A stretch of 64,000 nucleotides of DNA from positions 1 through 64,000 of the forward strand of contig NZ_BMLQ01000002.1 in NCBI RefSeq assembly GCF_014645315.1, in the 5' to 3' direction. The notes under the pieces are model-generated. The model was given only the letters and a program-made list of their open reading frames with translations, ran no database searches and was not told the DNA's origin. Source of the DNA: Citricoccus zhacaiensis. Its GTDB lineage: Bacteria; Actinomycetota; Actinomycetes; Actinomycetales; Micrococcaceae. Positions 55,501 through 63,531 of the stretch are shown here, in pieces; within the stretch, counting starts at the first letter, position 1; each line of letters starts with the position of its first letter. Made by a program: the position numbers and the translations under genes.

Positions 55501-56060
55501 CCGGCGGCTTCCAGCCCACCGTACTGGTTGTTCCAGGCTCCCTGCGGGCCAGGCAGGCCGAGGAACTCGGTGGACGAGTAGTCCGGTGCGTATTCCTGAA
55601 CCTCGGAGACGCCCAGGACGCGTTCATCCTTGGACAGCTCGCGCGCCTGCTCTGCGGTGAGGTCGGAGACGAAGGCGTTGAGGGCCGTGGTGAAGTGCTT
55701 GTCCACGGACAGCGACTCTGAGGCAGCGACCTCCAGCTGGCCCGCGGTGAGGTGCCGATCGTACTTCTGGGCTGCTGCGGATTCCGCCTCGAAAGTGCCG
55801 TCCGTGGCGGCCGTGGCCGGGAAGCCGTCCGTGCCGCCCTGGTAGGTGGCCACCGGATCCTCCTTGAGGATCACGAAGTAGCGGCCGTCCTTGTACTCCG
55901 CGCCAGCCTGCAGCGCCTGGTCGATCGAGGGATACGAGCCGCCGCCGGACGGGGCCGCCACGGCCGGCATGGCCGCGAGCGGCGTGGCCAGCAGGCCGAT
56001 CCCCGCCAATGTGGCAGTCAGTGCCCGGCGTCGCCGAGCTGTTTTGGGGTTCCTGGACAT
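52503..56060 (-). CDS. Secreted S8 subtilase with PA and three C-terminal SLH repeats
   Basis: 1185 residues. Signal peptide RRRRALTATLAGIGLLATPLAAMPAVAA; I9 propeptide region to about residue 150. The catalytic triad is Asp in VVVGVIDTGYYPD (about 194), His in DIASHGTHTATTAAG (about 293) and Ser in GLMSGTSMAAPNLAGMAAL (about 618). A PA-like insert lies near 440-560. Fn3-like strands follow, then three SLH-type repeats from about 1000 (FTDNAPGSQYYDYVRWM, FPDVPESSTFFDAISW, FPDVPESSAHHEAIVW, each with ITTGYEDGTF/ISTGYEDGN). It is probably held at the cell surface. Family: cucumisin-like, cell-envelope protease. Confidence 0.93.
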   Translation of the reverse strand: MSRNPKTARRRRALTATLAGIGLLATPLAAMPAVAAPSGGGSYPSIDQALQAGAEYKDGRYFVILKEDPVATYQGGTDGFPATAATDGTFEAESAAAQKYDRHLTAGQLEVAASESLSVDKHFTTALNAFVSDLTAEQARELSKDERVLGVSEVQEYAPDYSSTEFLGLPGPQGAWNNQYGGLEAAGKGVVVGVIDTGYYPDQEMLAGEPVPALSGEPQVGEPYLDSAGRIAMLKADGTTFSGDCEAGEDFSGEECNSKVLSARYYSEDFEAFVPEANRDPRERLSPLDIASHGTHTATTAAGNNGVDQVFNGGHSYGEGSGVAPAAAVSVYKICWEDDNPDTGGCYGTASVAAIEQAIIDGVDVLNYSISGSNNSVVDPVSLAFKSAAEAGIFVSASAGNSGPVAQTVNHSAPWLTSVAASTFSNELSGTVEFPDGAKFRGVSSMPEGVGPAEIVLASEVELAGQQTGDVQLCAPGSLDPATAAGKIVVCDRGEVDRAAKSVAVAQAGGVGMVLVNIGGGSEDADLHAVPTVHTSDESIKELVASTDQPATLVVGDTTDLDPVPVPQIAGFSSRGPSTAVDSELLKPDVAAPGVNVLAGVSPLDPMYNGDSYGLMSGTSMAAPNLAGMAALMSAEKPDWSPMAIKSAMMTTAGDVLNADGSASADNFATGAGSADPAAMVEPGLVYEADARQWDALILGETTGRDINVASIAVNDLLGSATVTRTVTATETGTWAASGSVPGYEVTASPSTLSLSAGESEEVKITLTRTDAPADEWGQGSFTWTRPGAAAVTSPVAVRSVDVLAEDAITGEGASGAVESELEPGVTDTLEPVIEGLGLAVTDEFSKVPGDLAGAENASNHVTETVVPEGATSVTWSLNAGDGESDWDLFVITPEGAVIQEATASGSEELVLLDPVPGEYLAVSNLYSSPGGASAAATMETVVLEGDSGNLTVTPDPLAVENGQAEPVAVEWQGLTPGTWKGAIEWAPGTRSTVTVTVGEGPADCEAEDFTDNAPGSQYYDYVRWMQCDGITTGYENNTYQKHRDIARGESVAFLYRYMDSPTVTDPAEFPDVPESSTFFDAISWANAEEITTGYEDGTFRQFDEVTRGEFASFVFRTVGPEPGTVEGEGFPDVPESSAHHEAIVWMAEEGISTGYEDGNYRPGHQITRGEVAALLSRADEVTGG

Positions 56061-56358
56061 GAACCTCGCCTTTCCTCACCAAGGTGCGAACCGGGCACGG
56101 GTGTGCCCGGCGAGTGATCTCCGTGGTTGCTGCACGAGGCTGCCGCGGTGTTCGGCCGAGACGGGCACGAGTCGGTGCGAAAGCCATTGTGAGAGCGGTG
56201 CGAGTGATGCGAACCACAGAGGTGGGATGACGGCAACTTACCCGAGCCGCACGGTCAACGGAAGTCCTGAAACAGACCTTTTACACGCGGATGGCTCACC
56301 TCCTGCCCGGTCCGTCGCCTCACCTGCGCGGATCCGCCGGGAACCGTACGCTGGTGGG

Positions 56359-57357
56359 GTGCCCGGTTCCCTCTCCACCCGCTCCGCCGACCCATTGACC
56401 ACTGGTGGGCTCCGGGTGCTGTCCGTGGACCGGTGGCAGGCCACCGCTGCGGCCCACCGCCAGCGCATCGCTGCCTACACGGAGCCGCTGAAGGACCTGC
56501 ATTCCCGCGGTGTGCGGCACCCGGTCCACGACTTCCTGTTCTCCTACTATTCACTCACCCCGGGCGCCCTCGAGCGCTGGCACCCGGGGGCCGGCGTCGT
56601 GCTGGCTGCGCCGGCCCGGCCTCACGACGACGGCCACGCGGCTCCCGCGGGCGGGCCCGGCTCCGGGGGCGGAGGGAAGTTCTACCGGTGGGTGGAGCCC
56701 TGCCCGGGGCTGCCCGACGGCGGCTGGACCGTGGATGTGCCCGCGTTTGCCGCACGCCGCGCCGCGATGATCGAGTTCGCCGGGCGCATCCTCGGCCTGA
56801 CGGCACAGCGCCCGGCCCGGCTGGCCTGCTTCGGCCTGCACGAATGGGCCATGGCCTACCGATCCGAGGTCCACGGGATCCGCCACTCCACCGTGCCACT
56901 GCGCCTGGGCTCGGACGGCACGAACCGGGTGGTCGAGGACCACCGGATCGCCTGCTCGCACTTCGACGCCTTCCGCTTCTACGCACCCGAAGCGGTGGGA
57001 CTGAACCAGCTGCAGCCCACGCGCGAGACGCAGGTGGACCTGGAGCAGCCCGGGTGTCTGCACGCCAACATGGATGTCTACAAGTGGGCCTACAAGCTGT
57101 TGCCGGCGGTCAGCTCGGACCTGGTGGCAGACTGCTTCGAACTCGCCTGGCGCATCCGGACCATGGACATGCGGGCCTCCCCCTACGAGCTGACCGACTG
57201 GGGGCTGGAGCCGATCCGGATCGAGACCACCGAGGGCCGTGCCGAGTATGTGCGCCTGCAGCGCGGTTTCGCCGCAGAGGCCAATGTGCTGCGCGGCCGG
57301 CTGCTGGCGGAACTGGACACCGTGCGGGCCCTGGGCGCCGAAGCGGGCACGCCGTGA
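56359..57357 (+). CDS. Conserved actinobacterial protein (labelled '3-methyladenine DNA glycosylase' in databases)
   Basis: 332 residues from the GTG at 56359. Characteristic blocks are HPVHDFLFSYYSLTPGALER, ACFGLHEWAMAYRSEVHGI, LRLGSDGTNRVVEDHRIACS, QPGCLHANMDVYKWAYKLLP and SPYELTDWGLEPIRIETTEG. The proteins are well conserved in actinobacteria and are often tagged as methyladenine glycosylase, but I see no HhH-GPD or MPG motif, so the function is open. Conserved His, Trp and Asp suggest an enzyme. The stop overlaps the next gene by four bases (GTGA). Confidence 0.75.
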   Translation: MPGSLSTRSADPLTTGGLRVLSVDRWQATAAAHRQRIAAYTEPLKDLHSRGVRHPVHDFLFSYYSLTPGALERWHPGAGVVLAAPARPHDDGHAAPAGGPGSGGGGKFYRWVEPCPGLPDGGWTVDVPAFAARRAAMIEFAGRILGLTAQRPARLACFGLHEWAMAYRSEVHGIRHSTVPLRLGSDGTNRVVEDHRIACSHFDAFRFYAPEAVGLNQLQPTRETQVDLEQPGCLHANMDVYKWAYKLLPAVSSDLVADCFELAWRIRTMDMRASPYELTDWGLEPIRIETTEGRAEYVRLQRGFAAEANVLRGRLLAELDTVRALGAEAGTP

Positions 57358-58382
57358 TCGGCGCCCTGCTCGCCCTCGGGTGCTGGCTGCTGTACCGCAA
57401 GATGTGGCGGACCGAACCACGCCGGCTGCGCACCGCCGTCGTACTGCTGGTGGGGGCCTGGTTCGCGTGGGGTGCCGTGGTGGAGGTCATCGGGTACTTC
57501 TCCCCCGAGGTGCAGGCGCTGATCGGCCTGGTGCTCCTGGCGCTGCCGTTCTCCGTGCTCGTGCTGGCAGGATTCCTCATCCGCAACGGGGTCCAGATGG
57601 TGCGGCGAGAGGGCCGGAGTCTGGGCAACCTGCTCTCGATGCTGGCCGGGCTCGCCCTGCTGGCGCTGCCCGTGGCAGCTTTCCTCTTGGTCGCGACACT
57701 GCACCCCGTCGGCATCGGCGCCGCGGCGTTGGCCTTCTTCGTCTCAGCCCAGGTCGGGCTGTCCTTCGTGACATTCCTGGTGTTTACGGTCCTGTACGCC
57801 CGGCGGGAGCCACGCCCGGGGGCGGATGCCGTGGTGGTGCTGGGCTCCGGGCTCGTCCACGGGAAGGTGACTCCGTTGCTGGCTTCCCGACTGGACCGGG
57901 GGCGGCAGGCCTGGCAGGCCCAGCGGGCCGCCCTGCCGATGATCCCCTCCGGCGGGCAGGGCTCGGACGAGCCGCGCCCGGAGGCGGCCGCCATGGCCGA
58001 CTACCTCGTGGACCACGGCGTGCCGCCGGAGCTGGTCCTGCCGGAGGAGCGCTCGCGCACCACGGAGGAGAACCTGCGCTTCTCGAGGGAGATCGCCGAC
58101 GGCGCGTTACCGCAGGACGCCAGGCCCGGACACTTGCTGGTGGCCACGAACGAGTATCACGCACCGAGGGCGGCCCTGCTCTCCCGGCGGATCGGCGTGG
58201 ACGCGGACGTGGTGGGTGGCAGCACGGCCGGCTATTACGTCCCCAGTGCCTACCTGCGCGAGTTCCTGGCCGTCATGGTGATGAACAAGCGCACCCAGAT
58301 CCTGCTGGCCATACCGGGGCTTCTGCTCTCGGCGGGCCTCACCACGCTGATGGTGATGTATCAACTCAACGCCGGGCCGTAG
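57354..58382 (+). CDS. YdcF-like (DUF218) membrane protein
   Basis: 342 residues. Four to five hydrophobic spans at the start (VIGALLALGCWLLYRKM, VVLLVGAWFAWGAVVEVIGY, ALIGLVLLALPFSVLVL, ALLALPVAAFLLVAT). A DUF218 domain follows: ADAVVVLGSGLVHGKVTPLLASRL, MIPSGGQGSDEPRPEAAAMADYL, ERSRTTEENLRFSRE and VATNEYHAPRAALLSRR. A final span sits at the C terminus (QILLAIPGLLLSAGL). Related proteins act in envelope or vancomycin-related processes (SanA/ElyC). GTG start overlapping the previous stop. Confidence 0.83.
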   Translation: MIGALLALGCWLLYRKMWRTEPRRLRTAVVLLVGAWFAWGAVVEVIGYFSPEVQALIGLVLLALPFSVLVLAGFLIRNGVQMVRREGRSLGNLLSMLAGLALLALPVAAFLLVATLHPVGIGAAALAFFVSAQVGLSFVTFLVFTVLYARREPRPGADAVVVLGSGLVHGKVTPLLASRLDRGRQAWQAQRAALPMIPSGGQGSDEPRPEAAAMADYLVDHGVPPELVLPEERSRTTEENLRFSREIADGALPQDARPGHLLVATNEYHAPRAALLSRRIGVDADVVGGSTAGYYVPSAYLREFLAVMVMNKRTQILLAIPGLLLSAGLTTLMVMYQLNAGP

Positions 58383-59032
58383 CGGTGTTCCGGCCGGCCA
58401 CGGGCTCCGTAGCGCAGCCCGAGGTTGATTTGCCCCGTCTGGGCCAGATGTGAGAGGTACCGCTGGGCGGTGGCCCGCGAGATCCCGACGGCTTCGGCCA
58501 CCTCCATCACGGTGAGGTCCCCCGTGGCCGCGGTGACGGCCTCCAACACGGATTGCTCGGTGGTCGCCGCGGCCGAGGCCGGAGCCTGCTCGGACTCCAC
58601 CAGCAGCACCCTGCGTGCCCGGTCGATCGCCACCTGGTCATGGGTGCCGCCCGCCAGGAGCCGGCGGTACCGGGCATAGGCCCGTAGACGGTCCGCGAGC
58701 GCCTTCTCGGCGAAGGGTTTCACCAGGTAGGCCAGGGCACCCCGCCGCAGGGCCGTCCGTACCGACTCGCCCTCCCCGGAGGCACTGAGCACGAAGGCGT
58801 CCACGTCCAGCACGCTCAGCAGCTCCAGCCCGGAGACGTGGGGCAGGTAGAGGTCCAGCAGCACCAGGTCCGGCCGGGCCTCCGCCACGGTGCGGGCCAC
58901 CACGCGGGCGTCGTTCACGGGCGGCAGCGCCGTGAAGCCGGGCACTGCGTCCACATAGGCGGCGTGCATGGACGCCACCCGGAAGTCGTCGTCCACCACG
59001 AGGACCGTCAGGTCCGTGGAGTTCTCCGTCAT
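58361..59032 (-). CDS. CitB/DcuR-type response regulator
   Basis: 223 residues from the ATG at 59032. Receiver domain: acidic pocket VLVVDDDFRVA, phosphoacceptor Asp in LVLLDLYLPHVSGLELL, conserved Ser in FVLSASGEG and Lys in AYLVKPFAEKAL. The C-terminal winged helix is of the IclR-like class (MEVAEAVGISRATAQRYLSH). It overlaps the kinase gene by four bases and the YdcF gene by 22 at its end. The most likely target is the divergent citrate transporter gene; this is inferred from context. Confidence 0.87.
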   Translation of the reverse strand: MTENSTDLTVLVVDDDFRVASMHAAYVDAVPGFTALPPVNDARVVARTVAEARPDLVLLDLYLPHVSGLELLSVLDVDAFVLSASGEGESVRTALRRGALAYLVKPFAEKALADRLRAYARYRRLLAGGTHDQVAIDRARRVLLVESEQAPASAAATTEQSVLEAVTAATGDLTVMEVAEAVGISRATAQRYLSHLAQTGQINLGLRYGARGRPEHRYGPALS

Positions 59033-60816
59033 CTCTCGCCCTCCATCGATGTGCTCAGGACCCCGGGGATGCGCGCGCAGAACACCGCTCCTGAGAGTCC
59101 CGTTCCCGCCTCGTCCAGGCCCCCAGGGTCCGCCACCCACACGTCCCCGCCCCGCTGGCGTGCCAGCCGCCGCGCCAGGGACAGGCCGACGCCGTGCCCG
59201 TGTGCCTCATGTTCCCCGCCCTCCCGGGTGGTGGCGCCCGGGGCGAAGACGTCCAGGCCCGCCGGCACCCCGCCGCCGGAGTCGGCGACCGCCAGGTGCA
59301 GGGTGTCCCCCTCCCCCAGCAGGTCGACCTCGACCCACGGGACGGCGGACGCTCGACCGGCCGTACCGGCGGTGCCAGCCCGGCCAGCCAGGTCAGCAGC
59401 GCCGGCCGGGCCGGCATCGTGGCCCTCCGGCCCGCGCCCTTCCAGCGCCGCGCGCACGGCGTTGTCCACCAGGTTGCCGAGCACCGCCGTCGCATCCTGA
59501 GGGTCCACCACGGTCTGCCAGAAGGACGTCTCCGGTCCCACCCGCAGTTCCACGCCGAGCTCGTGGGCCTGCACGCCCTTGGCGCCCACGAAGGCGCGTA
59601 AGAACGTGTCCTGCACGGCGTCGATCCGGGGCACGGGATCCTTCACGGGGCCGGACTCGATGACCTGGTGCAGGAACTCCTGGGCCGCTTCCAACTGGCC
59701 GGCCGCCAACAGGCCGGAGAGGGCATGGAGCCGATTGGCGAACTCGTGCCGCTGGGCGCGCAGGGCCGAGGCCATGGTCTCCACGGCATCCAACCGGCTG
59801 CCGAGTGCCTCCACCGCCGTGGTGTCCTTCAGCATGACCACTCCGCCCAGGTCCACGCCGTCCCGGTGCACAGGCACCACGGAGGCGATCATCGAGGATT
59901 CGCCCACGGCCAGCCGCAGTCCGGTGGCCGAGGAGCCGGACTGCAGGGCTCCAGTGACCGCCTCCGTCAGCGCGCCCGGCAGGCCGGACTCGTCATAGCG
60001 GCGGCCGACCACGTCGCCCGGTTCAGACCGGTGCGGCAGGCCCAACAGCATGCGGGCCGCCTTGTTGCGGACCGTGATGATCCCCTCCGGACTGACGCCG
60101 ATCACCCCGTCCTGCACCCCGTAGAGCACGGCAGCCTGGTCCCGCGCGGAGGCAGCGATCTCATCCGGTTCCAGCCCCAGGGTCAGGCGCCGGAGCCGGC
60201 GTTTGAGGTACATGGCGGACAGCAGGGCGAGGCCGAGCCCCACCACCCCGACGACGGCCACGGAAACCGCGGCCTGGCGCACGTCCGCGGCGACGGCGGC
60301 CACCCCCACGCCCACGCTGATCTCTCCCACCACGCGCTCTCCGTCGCCGGACCAGACGGGCACCTTGGCCCGCACCGATTCACCCAGGGTGCCGCGTTCG
60401 GTCGAGGTATCTTCCACCCCGCGCAGCGCCACCGGATCGGTGCTGACCCGCTGGCCGATGAGGTCGGGGTTGGGGTGGACCAGCCGCAGCCCGCGGTCCT
60501 CGGTGGCGATGACGAACAGGGCTCCGGTCCGCTCGCGCACCCCCTCGAGGGTGGCCTGCAGGGGCCCGTCGGCGAGCTGCACCGGGTCCAGGGTCTCGAG
60601 CTCCGCCTGGTCGGCGACCAGCTCACGGACGTCCGGGATGGAGGCGACGGACCGGGCGATGCCGAGGGCTTGCTGTTCGGCCTGGTCGTGGATGCGCTGG
60701 GCCGTCAACCACACGATGGCCAGCAGGCAGATCACCAGCGTGCCGGCCACGGCGGCCAGCACCAGGGCCGTCATGCGCCCGGAGAAGGTTCCCCGAACGG
60801 GCCGCTGCTCATCCAT
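59029..60816 (-). CDS. CitA/DcuS-type sensor histidine kinase
   Basis: 595 residues from the ATG at 60816. Two membrane spans (MTALVLAAVAGTLVICLLAIVW near the start and VSVAVVGVVGLGLALL near 180) enclose an extracytoplasmic PDC-type domain ending GERVVGEISVGVGVAAVA, like citrate/dicarboxylate sensors. A PAS domain follows (GVQDGVIGVSPEGIITVRNKA), then the phospho-His in LRAQRHEFANRLHALSGLL and the ATPase (LGNLVDNAVRAAL, VADSGGGVP, GHGVGLSLARRLARQ). A Gly/Ala-rich insert lies in the ATPase lid. Together with the response regulator it should sense citrate. Confidence 0.88.
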   Translation of the reverse strand: MDEQRPVRGTFSGRMTALVLAAVAGTLVICLLAIVWLTAQRIHDQAEQQALGIARSVASIPDVRELVADQAELETLDPVQLADGPLQATLEGVRERTGALFVIATEDRGLRLVHPNPDLIGQRVSTDPVALRGVEDTSTERGTLGESVRAKVPVWSGDGERVVGEISVGVGVAAVAADVRQAAVSVAVVGVVGLGLALLSAMYLKRRLRRLTLGLEPDEIAASARDQAAVLYGVQDGVIGVSPEGIITVRNKAARMLLGLPHRSEPGDVVGRRYDESGLPGALTEAVTGALQSGSSATGLRLAVGESSMIASVVPVHRDGVDLGGVVMLKDTTAVEALGSRLDAVETMASALRAQRHEFANRLHALSGLLAAGQLEAAQEFLHQVIESGPVKDPVPRIDAVQDTFLRAFVGAKGVQAHELGVELRVGPETSFWQTVVDPQDATAVLGNLVDNAVRAALEGRGPEGHDAGPAGAADLAGRAGTAGTAGRASAVPWVEVDLLGEGDTLHLAVADSGGGVPAGLDVFAPGATTREGGEHEAHGHGVGLSLARRLARQRGGDVWVADPGGLDEAGTGLSGAVFCARIPGVLSTSMEGER

Positions 60817-61031
60817 GCCCGTCAGTCTAGGGTCCGGCGGCTCGCGGAAGACGCGGCGGACCGCGGTGAGCACAATGCACACAATGCGCCGAACGGGTTC
60901 TTCGCCCACTTGCGAGCACAACCGCTTTCCGTGGTCCGGGTCACCGTAGGGTGACTGCAATCTGCGGGCCTCCGTGGTCCCCGTCACGCGTCCCGGTGAA
61001 AGCCGGCACCCCTCTCGAACCAGGAGAACCC

Positions 61032-62576
61032 ATGCTCGTCCTGCTGGGCTTCGCGATGGTGGCCACCTTCATGGTCCTCATCATGACGAAGCGGATGACG
61101 CCCTTGTTGGCTCTGATTCTCGTCCCCACGATCTTCGGCCTGTTCACCGGCGCCGGACTCGGCCTGGGGGACATGATCCTCGAGGCCGTCGGCCAGATGG
61201 CCCCCACCGCCGCGCTGCTGATGTTCGCCATCGCCTATTTCGGCATCATGATCGACGTCGGCCTCTTCGACAAGCTGGTCAACTGGATCGTCCGCGTGGT
61301 CGGCCACGACCCGGCCAAGGTGGTCATGGGCACGGCCCTGCTGACCGCCGTCATCTCCCTCGACGGGGACGGGTCCACCACCTTCATCGTGGTCACCGCC
61401 GCCCTGCTGCCGGTCTACCACCGCCTGGGTCTGAGCCCCGTGGTGTTGACCTGCGTGGCCGGCCTGACCAACGGCACCCTGAACATCGTCCCCTGGGGCG
61501 GCCCCACCGTCCGCGCGGCTGCCGCCCTGAACGTGGACGCCGGCGAGATCTTCGTGCCCATGATCCCCTCTCTGCTCGTGGGCCTCGCCGTGGTCTTCGT
61601 CTTCGCCTGGTTCCTGGGCGTCGCCGAGCGCCGCCGCTTGCGCCGCGAGGATCCGGCCCGCTGGGGCCGTCCGGAGCAGAGGTTCGACGCCGGCTCCGTC
61701 ACCTTCGGCGGTCAGGGCACCACCGACAGTGGTACCGGTGACGGAGCCGATGACGCCGCCGCCGGTGAGGGTTCAGGCGGTGCCGGCAGCAGAACGGGTG
61801 GCTCGCGCCCCTCCGGCGATCCCGTGCCCAGCGGGACGCCGGGCACCTCCGGGGCCCCGGCCGGCGTCGGGCTCCTGGAACGCACCGAGACTGTCGATTC
61901 CCCTGCAGGGCCGGACATGTCCGATACCGCGTTGGACCCGAACCGGGACACCCTGCGGCCCAAGCTGTTCGTGTTCAACCTCGTGCTCACCGTGGCCATC
62001 ATGGTGCTGCTGATCGCGGACATCGTGCCGCTGTCCTACCTGTTCATGATCGGCACCGCGATCGCGCTGCTGGTGAACTTCCCGAACGTCAAGAAGCAGG
62101 CCGAGGTTCTGGGCAACCACTCCTCCTCGATCGTCGCCGTGGTCTCCATGGTGTTCGCCGCCGCCGTGCTGACCGGGGTGCTGACCGGAACCGGCATGGT
62201 GGACGCGATGTCCACCTGGCTCGTGGACGTCATCCCGGACTCGATGGGCCCGATCCTCGCGGTGCTCACCGGCCTGATCTCCATCCCGGCCACGTTCTTC
62301 ATGAGCAATGACGCCTTCTACTTCGGCATCCTGCCCGTGCTGGCCGAGACCGGCGCGCACTACGGGATCCCGGCCGTGGATATGGCGCGGGCCTCCATCA
62401 CCGGCCAGCCCGTGCACATGCAGTCCCCGCTCGTGCCGGCGATCCTGCTGCTGGTCTCCATGGCCAAAGTGGACCTGGGCGACCACCACAAGAAGGTGCT
62501 CTGGCGCGCCTGCATCGTCTCGCTGGTCATGCTGGCCTCGGGTGTCCTCTTCGGGGTCATCGGCATCTACAACTGA
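61032..62576 (+). CDS. CitMHS-family citrate:cation symporter
   Basis: 514 residues, multi-span. Family blocks include MLVLLGFAMVATFMVLIMTK, AIAYFGIMIDVGLFDKLVNW, ISLDGDGSTTFIVVTAALLP, VPWGGPTVRAAAALNVD and NDAFYFGILPVLAETGAHYG. Members take up citrate complexed to Mg2+ or Ca2+ with protons. It is longer than typical (about 430-460) because of a 90-residue hydrophilic Gly/Ser/Pro/Thr-rich loop after residue 225 (GTGDGADDAAAGEGSGGAGS). The divergent kinase pair supports citrate as substrate. CAGGAGAACCC precedes the ATG. Confidence 0.9.
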   Translation: MLVLLGFAMVATFMVLIMTKRMTPLLALILVPTIFGLFTGAGLGLGDMILEAVGQMAPTAALLMFAIAYFGIMIDVGLFDKLVNWIVRVVGHDPAKVVMGTALLTAVISLDGDGSTTFIVVTAALLPVYHRLGLSPVVLTCVAGLTNGTLNIVPWGGPTVRAAAALNVDAGEIFVPMIPSLLVGLAVVFVFAWFLGVAERRRLRREDPARWGRPEQRFDAGSVTFGGQGTTDSGTGDGADDAAAGEGSGGAGSRTGGSRPSGDPVPSGTPGTSGAPAGVGLLERTETVDSPAGPDMSDTALDPNRDTLRPKLFVFNLVLTVAIMVLLIADIVPLSYLFMIGTAIALLVNFPNVKKQAEVLGNHSSSIVAVVSMVFAAAVLTGVLTGTGMVDAMSTWLVDVIPDSMGPILAVLTGLISIPATFFMSNDAFYFGILPVLAETGAHYGIPAVDMARASITGQPVHMQSPLVPAILLLVSMAKVDLGDHHKKVLWRACIVSLVMLASGVLFGVIGIYN

Positions 62577-62614
62577 CGGCCCACCCCGCCCCAACCCAAC
62601 CCAACCCACCCAAC

Positions 62615-62677
62615 CGTTGAGTCTGGAGGGATTCACGCCCAGACGGGCGAAATCTGTGAATCCCTCCAGGCTCAACG
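62615..62677. terminator. Long hairpin between CitMHS and YchJ-like genes
   Basis: Arms 62615-62636 and 62656-62677 pair over 22 bp with one mismatch around a 19-base loop. It ends the transporter gene and overlaps the last codons of the convergent YchJ-like gene. Bidirectional terminator likely. Confidence 0.75.
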
Positions 62678-63172
62678 TGGGGCTGCGGAAACCTCACCGT
62701 CGCGGTAGAACCAGGTGCCCTGGCGGCGCACGAAGCGCGAGGTCTCGTGCTGGGTGTGCCGGCCCGCCGGCGTCCGGAAGTGGGCGGTGAAGGTGACCGT
62801 GCCGGCGTCGTCGAAAGGGCCGCCGCCGGACGTGGACTCGACGTCCAAGCGCAGCCAGTGGACATCGTCGCCGGACTCGTCTGCCGGCCCGTCCAGGGCC
62901 AGCTGCGCCGGCCGGGTCTCAGGTGCCCACGTCGCCAACAGATAGGCCTCGGCCTCCGCCAACTCCCCCGTGGCAGCGAGCGCGAACGCCGCGTACCGCG
63001 AGCGCATCAGGGCCTCGGCGGTGGGGGCGGCCAGGGTGCCGTCCGCGGCGAACCTCCCGTGCAGGCGACCGCAACAGGCGCCGTAGACGTCACCGCCGCC
63101 GCAGGGGCACCGGCGCTCTGCGGAGGCTTGGCCGGCGGCGTGATCTGCGGGCGGGTTCTCGGACGTGTTCAT
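62672..63172 (-). CDS. YchJ-like SEC-C motif protein (UPF0225)
   Basis: 166 residues. N-terminal zinc motif RCPCGGGDVYGACCGRLHG is of the SEC-C type. The rest is the NTF2-like YchJ domain: PTAEALMRSRYAAFALAATG, AEAYLLATWAPETRP, VTFTAHFRTPAGRHTQHETS and RFVRRQGTWFYRDGEV. Function unknown. The start is the ATG at 63172; the open frame continues upstream without coding character. Confidence 0.86.
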   Translation of the reverse strand: MNTSENPPADHAAGQASAERRCPCGGGDVYGACCGRLHGRFAADGTLAAPTAEALMRSRYAAFALAATGELAEAEAYLLATWAPETRPAQLALDGPADESGDDVHWLRLDVESTSGGGPFDDAGTVTFTAHFRTPAGRHTQHETSRFVRRQGTWFYRDGEVSAAPR

Positions 63173-63252
63173 CGTTTCAGCGTAGGCGGATCGGGCCGGC
63201 CGGTCACGGCTAGACTGAGTCAAGCCCTCACGCATACCACCGGGAGTCCTCC

Positions 63253-63531
63253 ATGCCCACGATCGTCGTCGACGTCATGCCCAAACCCGAGATCCTTGAC
63301 CCGCAGGGCAAGGCCATCGCCGGAGCCCTGCCCCGCCTCGGTTTCACCGGATTCGCATCGGTCCGCCAAGGCCGCCGCTTCGAACTGACCGTGGACGGCG
63401 AGGTCACCGAAGACGTCCTCGCCCAGGCCCGGAAGGCCGCTGAAGAACTGCTGTCCAACCCGGTCATCGAGGACGTGGTCAACGTCGCCGTGCTGACCGA
63501 GTCGGCCCAGAACGAGAGCCAGAGCGCCTGA
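63253..63531 (+). CDS. purS: Phosphoribosylformylglycinamidine synthase subunit PurS
   Basis: 92 residues. Typical start [20 protein letters not shown], then [20 protein letters not shown] and ending [12 protein letters not shown]. PurS bridges PurL and PurQ in the FGAM synthase of actinobacteria and Bacillus. The stop overlaps the purQ ATG. First gene of the purine operon in this window. Confidence 0.95.
   Translation: MPTIVVDVMPKPEILDPQGKAIAGALPRLGFTGFASVRQGRRFELTVDGEVTEDVLAQARKAAEELLSNPVIEDVVNVAVLTESAQNESQSA

Noticed and set aside
56359-57357. Genuine 3-methyladenine DNA glycosylase
   Set aside because: No helix-hairpin-helix GPD or MPG motif is visible; the name is a database habit, so only a conserved protein is reported.
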